Shown here piece after piece: positions 1 through 5,488 of a stretch of DNA of 8,553 nt. The stretch is from Lachnospiraceae bacterium UBA7027 (GTDB lineage Bacteria > Bacillota > Clostridia > Lachnospirales > Lachnospiraceae): NCBI GenBank assembly GCA_002494135.1, contig DLBG01000107.1, positions 1 to 8,553 on the forward strand, given 5' to 3'. The notes beneath the pieces are model-generated. The model was not told where the DNA came from. It was given only the letters and a program-made list of their open reading frames with translations, and did not search any database. Each line of letters begins with the position of its first letter. Position 1 is the stretch's first letter. A program made the translations under genes and the position numbers.

Positions 1-65
1 AACATCTGTCTGAATGCAAGACGTCCGATACGGCCAAAACCATTAATTGCTACTTTTACTGCCAT
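1..65 (-). CDS. gap: Glyceraldehyde-3-phosphate dehydrogenase, N-terminal fragment (cut by window edge)
   Basis: Only the first 21 codons are present; the gene continues beyond the left edge. The peptide starts MAVKVAINGFGRIGRLAFRQ, the beta-alpha-beta NAD-binding start of type I GAPDH, with the glycine-rich NGFGRIGR turn. In the family the enzyme oxidatively phosphorylates glyceraldehyde-3-phosphate to 1,3-bisphosphoglycerate in the cytoplasm, in glycolysis. The start is the ATG at 63-65, preceded by a perfect AGGAGG (74-79) with 8 nt spacing. The gene is divergent from the PHP phosphatase gene and has its own promoter at 137-165. The catalytic Cys and His lie outside the window, so activity cannot be judged. 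Confidence 0.96.
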   Translation of the reverse strand, partial: MAVKVAINGFGRIGRLAFRQM

Positions 66-136
66 TTGTAATTCCTCCTGAAAATATTTTCGGCTGGCAA
101 TCCATTTTGAATTGTCAAATTTTTGTCAGCACAATT

Positions 137-165
137 ATTCTATCGGATTGCGGTGTGAATTTCAA
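137..165 (-). promoter_or_regulatory. Predicted sigma-A promoter of gap
   Basis: On the minus strand a -35 TTGAAA (160-165) and a -10 TAGAAT (137-142) are separated by exactly 17 bp. This predicts a start near 130 and a leader of about 65 nt before the gap ATG. No operator for a glycolytic repressor is recognisable. Confidence 0.65.
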
Positions 166-214
166 GAAGATATTTTACATTTAACAAAAAATTAAAACTC
201 TCCGGCAAAGTCAT

Positions 215-242
215 TTTACAAAGCCGTAAAATACCGTATAAT
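215..242 (+). promoter_or_regulatory. Predicted sigma-A promoter of the PHP phosphatase gene
   Basis: A -35 TTTACA (215-220) and a perfect -10 TATAAT (237-242) are separated by 16 bp. The predicted start is near 249, giving a leader of about 77 nt. The leader contains one copy of the TGTTTCACG motif (263-271). No his-type T-box or attenuator is visible. Confidence 0.65.
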
Positions 243-262
243 GTAGTTCGTGGCGCATAAAA

Positions 263-271
263 TGTTTCACG
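263..271 (+). repeat. TGTTTCACG motif copy in the leader of the PHP phosphatase gene
   Basis: One of seven exact TGTTTCACG copies in the window; the others are at 431-439, 622-630, 4150-4158, 4802-4810 (minus), 4842-4850 and 5463-5471 (minus). This copy sits about 15 nt after the predicted transcription start. It is the copy closest to a full parS: the following eight bases GGGGCACA match five of the eight bases of the ideal second half, GTGAAACA. Confidence 0.6.
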
Positions 272-325
272 GGGCACAGGATGCCAAAGTCCTTATGTCC
301 CAAGGCGCGCCGGCAAGGAGAAACC

Positions 326-1150
326 ATGATTACAGCTGACTACCATATGCACTCTCATCACTCGGGTGATTCGACCGCTCCGACCGAAGAAATGATTCGT
401 TCCTCGATTGACAAAGGTCTTCGTAAAATATGTTTCACGGAGCATAACGATCCCGATTTTATTTATGTAAAACCCGAAGAAAAAGGGATGTTTGATCTGG
501 ATACGGACAAATATCTGGAGGAATTCACCCGGTTAAACAGAATTTACGGGGACCGGATTTCGCTCTGTTTCGGTGTCGAACTCGGTGTACAGCCGGATAT
601 CCATGATAAACTGTCCGAATATGTTTCACGCTATCCGTTTGACTTCGTCATCGCCTCGAGCCACGTCTGCCAAAAAAAGGATCCCTACTATCCATCCTAT
701 TACGACGGAATCTCCTTAAAAGAGGGCATCCGGATGTATTTTGAGGAAATATTGCAGAACGTAAGCTCCTATCCTGACTATGACATCTACGGACACCTTG
801 ATTATATCGTACGGTATCTGCCGAAGGACCGTATCGGAGAATATACCTACCGGTTTGAGGATTTTCGGGACATATTCGAGGTGATTTTTAAAAAAATCAT
901 CGAAACCGGCAAGGGAATCGAATTAAATACGGCCGGACTCTATAAAGGAATTGCCAATACCAATCCCTGCCCCGAAGCCATCCGCTTCTACCGCGAACTC
1001 GGCGGCGAAATCATCACAATCGGGGCCGATGCCCACAAACCGGAATACGTTTCCTACGGTTTTGACAAAGCGGAGGCCATTTTAAAAGAGGCCGGCTTTA
1101 AATACTATTGCGTATTTGAAAAACGCAGGCCGGAATTTCTCAATTTGTAA
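326..1150 (+). CDS. hisJ: PHP-domain histidinol-phosphatase (HisJ/HisK family)
   Basis: A 274-aa protein of the PHP phosphoesterase family that, in histidine biosynthesis, hydrolyses L-histidinol phosphate to histidinol plus phosphate in the cytoplasm. The full set of PHP metal-ligand motifs is visible: H7 and H9 in DYHMHSHHSGD, H40 in FTEHND, E85 in GVELGVQ, H113 in ASSHV, H157/D159 in YGHLDY, E199/N201 in IELNTAG, and D235/H237 in IGADAHKP. The length is usual for the family. I chose the ATG at 326 because AAGGAG (315-320) lies 5 nt before it; an in-frame ATG at 281 lacks such a site. It is monocistronic, not in a his operon, so another phosphomonoester specificity is possible. It ends 36 nt before a bidirectional terminator. 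The family call is firm; the exact substrate is inferred. Confidence 0.85.
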   Translation: MITADYHMHSHHSGDSTAPTEEMIRSSIDKGLRKICFTEHNDPDFIYVKPEEKGMFDLDTDKYLEEFTRLNRIYGDRISLCFGVELGVQPDIHDKLSEYVSRYPFDFVIASSHVCQKKDPYYPSYYDGISLKEGIRMYFEEILQNVSSYPDYDIYGHLDYIVRYLPKDRIGEYTYRFEDFRDIFEVIFKKIIETGKGIELNTAGLYKGIANTNPCPEAIRFYRELGGEIITIGADAHKPEYVSYGFDKAEAILKEAGFKYYCVFEKRRPEFLNL

Positions 1151-1186
1151 ATGCCATAAGAAAAAGCGATAAGAGTTAAAGACAGC

Positions 1187-1213
1187 AAAAAAGGCACCGG
1201 TCGGTGCCTTTTT
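1187..1213. terminator. Bidirectional intrinsic terminator between converging hisJ and xerD
   Basis: GGCACC (1193-1198), a GGTC loop and GGTGCC (1203-1208) form a hairpin that can extend by A-T pairs. It is flanked by A6 (1187-1192) and T5 (1209-1213), so it reads as hairpin plus U-tract on both strands. It lies 8 nt beyond the xerD stop and about 40 nt beyond the hisJ stop, and serves both. Confidence 0.85.
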
Positions 1214-1216
1214 AAA

Positions 1217-2104
1217 TCAGCTTCTCGGATGCGTCTTGTCGTATACCTCACGCAGCCTGTTCTGCGTCATGTTTAAGTATACCTGTGTCGTGGAAATATC
1301 GGAATGACCGAGCATTTCCTGAACGCTCTTTAAATCCGCACCGTTTTCCACCAAATGCGCCGCGAAGGAATGACGCAGGGTGTGCGGTGTGATATCCGCC
1401 TCTATACCCGCTTTCTTCGCGTAATACTTAATAATCTTCCAGAATCCCTGACGGCTCATGCTCTCGCCGGAGCAGTTCGCAAACAGAATCTGCGAGGTTT
1501 TATCTTCCAGCATGGCTTCTCTTGCGCCCGAGAGATAATTCATCAAAGCGTCCCTTGCCTTCGCGCCGAAAGGAATAATGCGTTCCTTATGGGCATCGCG
1601 GCATACAATAAAGCTCATGGAAAGGTTTACGTCCGTGGTTTTTAGGGAAATCAGTTCCGAAACACGAATTCCGGTTGCGTACAGAAGCTCTAACATTGCC
1701 TTGTCCCGGATCTGTTTCGGGGCATTTCCGGAAGGCTGGTCCAAAAGCTTCATCACATCCTTCTTCGAAAGAATGGCAGGCTCTTTCTTCTCAATCTTCG
1801 GCGATTTTAAATTCAGCGCAACGTCTTCCTTTATTACGCCGGTGTCGGTTAAGAATAAAAACAAAGCCTTGGTAGATGCAATGCTTCGAGAAATCGACGT
1901 AGGTGCCGCATTCTGCTCATACATATGGGCAATGTAGGCAGCCAGATCGTCTGCTGTAACCTCTCCGAAATTTTTCTTCCCCAAATCCTGTTGCAGGAAA
2001 GCAACAAGCTTTACCAAATCACGTCTGTAAGATAATTCAGTATTTTTTGATGTATTCTTCTTCTCATGCATGAAATCAATCAATGCATCGATTTGTTTTT
2101 CCAT
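1217..2104 (-). CDS. xerD: Tyrosine recombinase XerD
   Basis: A 295-aa site-specific tyrosine recombinase which, with a XerC-type partner, resolves chromosome dimers at dif. Residues 1-95 form the SAM-like N-terminal DNA-binding domain; residues 108-290 form the catalytic domain. The catalytic set is complete: R147 (ATGIRVSE), K173 (HKERIIPFG), H241 and R244 (HTLRHSF), H267 (MLGHSDI) and nucleophile Y276 (QVYLNM). Length and spacing match chromosomal XerC/D rather than phage integrases. The short strand before K173 reads CRDAHKER, without the more usual glycine-lysine-glycine. The ATG at 2104 has AAGGA (2115-2119) upstream. Linkage to nudF is also known in Bacillus, supporting XerD over XerC, although the two are hard to separate by sequence. 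No integrase-style att sites or cargo genes are adjacent. Confidence 0.88.
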   Translation of the reverse strand: MEKQIDALIDFMHEKKNTSKNTELSYRRDLVKLVAFLQQDLGKKNFGEVTADDLAAYIAHMYEQNAAPTSISRSIASTKALFLFLTDTGVIKEDVALNLKSPKIEKKEPAILSKKDVMKLLDQPSGNAPKQIRDKAMLELLYATGIRVSELISLKTTDVNLSMSFIVCRDAHKERIIPFGAKARDALMNYLSGAREAMLEDKTSQILFANCSGESMSRQGFWKIIKYYAKKAGIEADITPHTLRHSFAAHLVENGADLKSVQEMLGHSDISTTQVYLNMTQNRLREVYDKTHPRS

Positions 2105-2129
2105 CCGCTGACTATCCTTACTGTAAATC

Positions 2130-2180
2130 AGTCAAAGATTATTTGACTTTCTGGTCAAGGAATTATGTAAATCGTTGACC
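2130..2180. repeat. Nested TTGAC/GTCAA inverted repeats in the xerD leader
   Basis: AGTCAAA (2130-2136) and TTTGACT (2142-2148) form a perfect 7-bp dyad with a 5-nt spacer. GGTCAA (2153-2158) and TTGACC (2175-2180) form a second dyad. On the minus strand GATTTAC also occurs twice. All of this lies within the predicted 5' leader of xerD (start near 2185), so it could be an operator or an RNA stem-loop. No regulator family can be named from the sequence. Confidence 0.5.
2146..2173 (+). other. dif-like sequence in the xerD leader (candidate Xer-binding site)
   Basis: The stretch is laid out like a 28-bp dif site (11 + 6 + 11). The left arm ACTTTCTGGTC (2146-2156) matches the Bacillus subtilis XerC arm ACTTCCTAGAA at 7 of 11 positions. 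The right arm TTATGTAAATC (2163-2173) matches the XerD arm TTATGTAAACT at 9 of 11. The 6-bp centre (2157-2162) matches poorly. The dif reference is from memory. It is unlikely to be the terminus dif itself; autoregulation or chance are alternatives. Confidence 0.25.
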
Positions 2181-2191
2181 GTGCAAGTTTC

Positions 2192-2220
2192 ATTATATAT
2201 GGATTTTTACGGAAAATCAA
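2192..2220 (-). promoter_or_regulatory. Predicted sigma-A promoter of xerD
   Basis: On the minus strand a perfect -10 TATAAT (2192-2197) lies 17 bp downstream of a -35 TTGATT (2215-2220). The predicted start near 2185 gives a leader of about 80 nt. Very AT-rich DNA upstream could act as an UP element. This makes xerD independent of nudF. Confidence 0.65.
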
Positions 2221-2408
2221 CGGATTTTTTCAAGGAAAATGCCAAAAAATCCTTATAAATCAAGGCTTTCACAAGATGTCGTTTTGCTCATTCATTTCTG
2301 TCAATATCTTGTTGTTTTTTACATAAAATTTTTTTACGTAAACTTAATATTTTTAATAAATTTGACATAAAATCGTTTCATTTTGTTCCGTTATGACAAC
2401 CTGATTTT

Positions 2409-2434
2409 GTTGACTTCAAAAGTCAGCAGTCAAC
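2409..2434. repeat. Compound inverted repeat downstream of nudF
   Basis: GTTGACT (2409-2415) pairs with AGTCAAC (2428-2434), and TGACTT (2411-2416) alternatively pairs with AAGTCA (2420-2425); the two pairings exclude each other. No T-run follows on either strand, so it is not a standard terminator. It shares the TTGACT/AGTCAA words with the repeats at 2130-2180. Confidence 0.45.
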
Positions 2435-2468
2435 AAACCGGGCATCTTCCGTCCGGCCGTTTTATGCC

Positions 2469-3005
2469 TTATCTGCAGTATTTGTCCTTGTAAGCAAGAA
2501 TCGCGGCTACTGTTTTGGAATCATTTAACTCGCCGGCATAGATTAATTTACACAGATCTTCCACCTTCCACGGCTCGACATTGATATATTCGTCTTCGTC
2601 CAGATGCTGGCTGCCCTGTTCTCCTTTTATAAACGCCACATAGATGGGGATTTTTTCATTGCAGAAAGCAACCGTTGTACAGACCGAAATCAGAAAGTCC
2701 ATTTTATCCACACTGTAACCGGTCTCCTCTGTCAGTTCCCTCATGGCGCAGTCATACGGATTCTCTCCGTCATTTATACCGCCTGCCGGAATTTCGATTG
2801 TCTCACGATCCAGTGCATTTCTGTATTGTCTGACCATCAGAATGTCACCGCCCGGAAGAACGGGAATTACCGCAGCGGCGCCCTTATGGCCGATAAAATC
2901 CCAGTGTGCGATATTTCCGTTCGGAACCTCGATGGTATCCTCGTAATAGTCCAGAATATGGCCGTGTGCAACCAGACGACGGTCGATTCGCTTCATTTTT
3001 TCCAT
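2469..3005 (-). CDS. nudF: NUDIX hydrolase, ADP-ribose pyrophosphatase type
   Basis: A 178-aa cytoplasmic NUDIX enzyme, probably cleaving ADP-ribose to AMP and ribose-5-phosphate. The Nudix box is perfect: G75, E81, then R89-E90-L91-T92-E93-E94-T95-G96 with canonical spacing. EIPAGG before the box and the acidic segment near 136-140 (DEDEY) fit the ADPRase/NudF subgroup; length is typical. The start is the ATG at 3005, 5 nt after a perfect AAGGAGG (3011-3017). An in-frame extension upstream would run through the rny terminator and is unlikely. The gene lies 45 nt beyond the rny terminator with no recognisable promoter between, so expression by readthrough or a cryptic promoter is inferred. 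The nudF-xerD neighbourhood is conserved in other Firmicutes. Substrate specificity is inferred from the family. Confidence 0.88.
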   Translation of the reverse strand: MEKMKRIDRRLVAHGHILDYYEDTIEVPNGNIAHWDFIGHKGAAAVIPVLPGGDILMVRQYRNALDRETIEIPAGGINDGENPYDCAMRELTEETGYSVDKMDFLISVCTTVAFCNEKIPIYVAFIKGEQGSQHLDEDEYINVEPWKVEDLCKLIYAGELNDSKTVAAILAYKDKYCR

Positions 3006-3050
3006 ATATACCTCCTTGTAAATCCAGGTCTCCCATTCGGGCATTTGCAT

Positions 3051-3081
3051 AAAAAACCGGCGGCGGATATCCGCCACCGGT
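3051..3081 (-). terminator. Strong intrinsic terminator after rny
   Basis: An 11-bp stem, ACCGGCGGCGG (3056-3066) with CCGCCACCGGT (3071-3081), has one T-G wobble (on the minus strand) and an ATAT loop. On the minus strand it is followed directly by T6 (3051-3056). It lies 11 nt past the rny stop and 45 nt before the nudF start. Confidence 0.9.
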
Positions 3082-3092
3082 CTTAATTAAAC

Positions 3093-4655
3093 TTACTTCG
3101 CATAATCTACGACTCTGGATTCTCGAATCACACTTACCTTGATCTGTCCGGGATATTCCAATTCATCTTCAATCTTCTTGGAAATATCTCTTGCGAGTAA
3201 TACCATATCGTCGTCGGTGATCTGTTCAGGAACTACCATTACACGAATTTCACGACCTGCCTGAATAGCAAATGACTTATCTACTCCCTTGAAGGAGTTT
3301 GAGATATCCTCTAATTGTTTAAGACGTGTTGTATAGGTTTCAAGTGTTTCTCTTCTTGCGCCGGGTCTTGCTGCGGAAATTGCATCCGCCGCCTGAACGA
3401 TGCATGCTATGAGGGATGTAGGCTCTACGTCGCCGTGATGGGCTTCAACCGCATTGATAACCGTTGCAGATTCTTTATACTTTCTGCAGAGCTCGGTACC
3501 AAGCTGTACGTGAGAACCTTCCATCTCATGATCCACCGCCTTACCGATATCATGTAAAAGACCTGCTCGTTTTGCCACTCTGACATCAAGTCCCAGTTCA
3601 GCGGCAAGCAAACCGCATAACTGAGCCACTTCCACGGAGTGACGCAACATATTCTGTCCATAGCTGGTTCGAAACTTCATCTTTCCGAGCAATCTTACCA
3701 GTTCCGGATGAATTCCGTGAACTCCGACATCCAGGCAGGCTGCTTCGCCTTCTTCCTTCATGACGGTTTCCACTTCTTTTCTGGCCTTTTCAACGGCTTC
3801 TTCAATCCTTGCGGGATGGATTCGTCCGTCTACAATCAATCTTTCCAGTGCAATTCTGGCAACTTCTCTTCGAATCGGATCAAATCCGGACAATACCACC
3901 GCTTCCGGAGTATCGTCGATAATCAGTTCCACACCCGTCATAGTCTCGAGAGTCTTAATATTACGTCCCTCACGACCGATGATTCTGCCCTTCATTTCGT
4001 CACTGGGAAGCTGGACCACGGAAATCGCAGCTTCGGATACATGGTCTGCCGCACATTTCTGAATGGCCGAAATCACATATTCCTTCGCTTTCTTATCCGC
4101 TTCTTCCTTGGCCTTGTTCTCCATTTCCTTAATGAGAACGGCCGTTTCGTGTTTCACGTCGTCTTCAACAATTTTTAACAGATAATCTTTTGCTTGTTCA
4201 GAGGTTAAACCGGAAATTCGTTCCAGTTCCTGCAATCTTTGCTCGTTTAACTTGGAAATTACTTCCTTCTTCTTTGCTAAATCCTCTTCCCTTGCGGTGA
4301 GTGACTGTTCACGTTTTTCCAAAGCATCCAGCTTCTTCTCAACACTTTCTTCTTTCTGCTGAACTCTTCTTTCAAAACGCTGTGCTTCCGCTCTTCGATC
4401 CTTGATTTCACGATCCAGTTCATTCTTGGCCTTGATCGATTCCTCTTTGATTTCAAGCAGTCCCTCTCTTTTCTTTTCTTCAGCAGCCTTCAAAGCGTCA
4501 TCATAAATCTTTCTGGCTTTGTTCTCTGCATTTTCAACGGTTTTCTTATCCTTTGCGTTTCGAATCGCATTGGCAACCAGATAGGTAACTGCAGCGGTTA
4601 CAATCACTGCAACAAGGACGATGATCAGCATTAAAGTAATGCTAACTTTGCCCAT
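3093..4655 (-). CDS. rny: Ribonuclease Y (membrane-anchored endoribonuclease)
   Basis: A 520-aa protein, the same length as B. subtilis RNase Y, which starts bulk mRNA decay by endonucleolytic cleavage at the membrane. Residues 5-30 form an N-terminal transmembrane helix. About 35-200 is a long, highly charged coiled coil. The KH RNA-binding domain carries GRIIGREGRNIK at 223-234. The HD metal-dependent nuclease domain has H338 (LRHSVEVA) and the signature H368-D369 (LLHDIGK), the latter at the B. subtilis positions. I chose the ATG at 4655: an in-frame GTG at 4667 overlaps the Shine-Dalgarno AAGGAGGTG (4665-4673), too close to serve as start. It has its own promoter (4758-4786) and terminator (3051-3081). 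A short inverted repeat could sequester its Shine-Dalgarno. It follows recA-recX, a common clostridial order. Confidence 0.97.
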   Translation of the reverse strand: MGKVSITLMLIIVLVAVIVTAAVTYLVANAIRNAKDKKTVENAENKARKIYDDALKAAEEKKREGLLEIKEESIKAKNELDREIKDRRAEAQRFERRVQQKEESVEKKLDALEKREQSLTAREEDLAKKKEVISKLNEQRLQELERISGLTSEQAKDYLLKIVEDDVKHETAVLIKEMENKAKEEADKKAKEYVISAIQKCAADHVSEAAISVVQLPSDEMKGRIIGREGRNIKTLETMTGVELIIDDTPEAVVLSGFDPIRREVARIALERLIVDGRIHPARIEEAVEKARKEVETVMKEEGEAACLDVGVHGIHPELVRLLGKMKFRTSYGQNMLRHSVEVAQLCGLLAAELGLDVRVAKRAGLLHDIGKAVDHEMEGSHVQLGTELCRKYKESATVINAVEAHHGDVEPTSLIACIVQAADAISAARPGARRETLETYTTRLKQLEDISNSFKGVDKSFAIQAGREIRVMVVPEQITDDDMVLLARDISKKIEDELEYPGQIKVSVIRESRVVDYAK

Positions 4656-4659
4656 TTGC

Positions 4660-4672
4660 AGGAGCACCTCCT
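4660..4672 (-). promoter_or_regulatory. Possible Shine-Dalgarno-masking hairpin of rny
   Basis: On the minus strand AGGAG-GTG-CTCCT is a perfect 5-bp inverted repeat with a 3-nt loop; its left arm is the rny Shine-Dalgarno itself. It ends 4 nt before the ATG at 4655. Folding would hide the ribosome-binding site. A role in regulation is inferred; a stem this short may be unstable without help. Confidence 0.4.
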
Positions 4673-4757
4673 TATTTAATTTTCATAGAACAAGTATTAA
4701 TCTGACAAACTGCACAACACAACAATTTGCCATAATTACCTATAATACAACATTTAC

Positions 4758-4786
4758 ATTTTATACTTGCAAAAACATTATGTCAA
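4758..4786 (-). promoter_or_regulatory. Predicted sigma-A promoter of rny
   Basis: On the minus strand a perfect -35 TTGACA (4781-4786) and a -10 TAAAAT (4758-4763) are separated by 17 bp. The predicted start near 4751 leaves a leader of about 95 nt. The motif copy at 4802-4812 lies just upstream of the -35. Confidence 0.75.
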
Positions 4787-4801
4787 GCAATTTTAGGTCT
4801 C

Positions 4802-4850
4802 CGTGAAACATTATAAACAAATAATGAAAGAGGCATGAAAATGTTTCACG
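4802..4850. repeat. Perfect 11-bp inverted repeat made of two TGTTTCACG motifs, between recX and rny
   Basis: CGTGAAACATT (4802-4812) and AATGTTTCACG (4840-4850) are exact reverse complements separated by 27 bp. It sits 17 nt past the recX stop and 15 nt upstream of the rny -35 box. As RNA it could form an 11-bp stem and protect or end the recA-recX transcript, but no U-tract follows. As DNA, each arm equals a parS half-site. It is the only paired arrangement of the motif in the window. Confidence 0.6.
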
Positions 4851-4867
4851 CCCCTTATTTATCGGAA

Positions 4868-5488
4868 TTATTCTTCTTCAAGCATTGCCATGGCCACCTT
4901 TACGGAATCATAGGAAAACCCTTTTCGCATCACGGATGCAAACAATTTTTCACGTTCTTCGTATTCCAGAGACGAAGGATTCACATGCTTTTTCTTTAAA
5001 TATTTAAGAACCGTTTCCGATTCCCCGTCGATATCTCCGCAGTCCAAAAGCCGCTCGTAAATCTCTTCCGCCTCTTCCCTGGAAACACCCTTTAAGGCAA
5101 GGTCGGCAAAAAGCCTGTTCCTGCTTTTTTTCTTCGAACAGGAATAAATAAAATTCTCCGCATATCTTGTATCATCCAAAAATCTTTCTTTTTTCAGACG
5201 TTCCACGGTTTTTACTATGACTTCTTCCGGATAGCCGTCTCCCAAAAGTTTCTCCCTGATCTGTCTTTCGGTATAATCCTTAGACAGCAACAGCTTACAG
5301 GAACGGTCCAGAGCCCTTTTCGGCAAAACTTCCCGGAGAATCTCATCATAAGCATCTTCCCGAATTTCGCTGCCAGTTTCAAGGCCGTATCTGTGCAAAT
5401 CGCCTTTGTATAAAACAAAGGCGATTTCTCCGTCAAGATAAACGGTTACCTTTGATTTATTCCGTGAAACAATATCACTTACAACCAT
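4868..5488 (-). CDS. recX: RecX, regulatory protein of RecA
   Basis: A 206-aa protein of the RecX family, which binds RecA filaments and controls their assembly and activities in the cytoplasm. An N-terminal beta-rich segment (about 1-45) is followed by tandem three-helix repeats from about 55 to 204. The typical first repeat reads LLSKDYTERQIREKL (67-81) and leads into the hallmark FLDDTRYAENFI (103-114). Its ATG (5486-5488) overlaps the recA TGA in a TGATG arrangement, which indicates translational coupling; only a weak GCGGAAG precedes it within the end of recA. It should be induced with recA by DNA damage. No convincing terminator follows; the inverted repeat at 4802-4850 may mark the transcript end. 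The family is confirmed by both sequence and position. Confidence 0.95.
   Translation of the reverse strand: MVVSDIVSRNKSKVTVYLDGEIAFVLYKGDLHRYGLETGSEIREDAYDEILREVLPKRALDRSCKLLLSKDYTERQIREKLLGDGYPEEVIVKTVERLKKERFLDDTRYAENFIYSCSKKKSRNRLFADLALKGVSREEAEEIYERLLDCGDIDGESETVLKYLKKKHVNPSSLEYEEREKLFASVMRKGFSYDSVKVAMAMLEEE

Larger units (their letters stand above)
2105..2468. other. Gene-free AT-rich region between nudF and xerD, rich in inverted repeats
   Basis: These 364 bases hold no credible gene. In order they contain: TTGAC/GTCAA inverted repeats (2130-2180); a dif-like stretch (2146-2173); the xerD promoter (2192-2220); a perfect 9-bp inverted repeat GGATTTTTT / AAAAAATCC (2222-2230 and 2244-2252); a TTGACA on the minus strand (2299-2304) without a fitting -10; a palindrome TTTACGTAAA (2333-2342) within a second Xer-arm-like element; an inverted repeat at 2409-2434; and a weak hairpin candidate CCGG...CCGG (2438-2456) followed by TTTGTT on the minus strand, the only possible nudF terminator I see. 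Confidence 0.6.

Noticed and set aside
263..278. A complete parS site
   Set aside because: No 16-bp palindrome TGTTNCACGTGAAACA is present. The best candidate matches the second half at only five of eight bases, so only half-sites are claimed.
281..325. Upstream ATG at 281 as the start of the PHP phosphatase
   Set aside because: The 15 extra residues have no family counterpart, and the ATG at 326 has a well-spaced AAGGAG.
1578..1937. Plus-strand reading frames inside xerD
   Set aside because: They lie antisense to a strongly conserved gene, lack ribosome-binding sites and resemble no family.
2409..2434. Intrinsic terminator of nudF
   Set aside because: The dyad is clear, but no T-run follows on the minus strand.
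1217..2468. An integrative element around the tyrosine recombinase
   Set aside because: The recombinase has chromosomal XerD length and synteny, with no tRNA, att repeats or cargo genes nearby.
4656..4667. GTG at 4667 as the rny start
   Set aside because: It overlaps the AAGGAGGTG Shine-Dalgarno, leaving no spacing; the ATG at 4655 gives the family's usual 520 residues.
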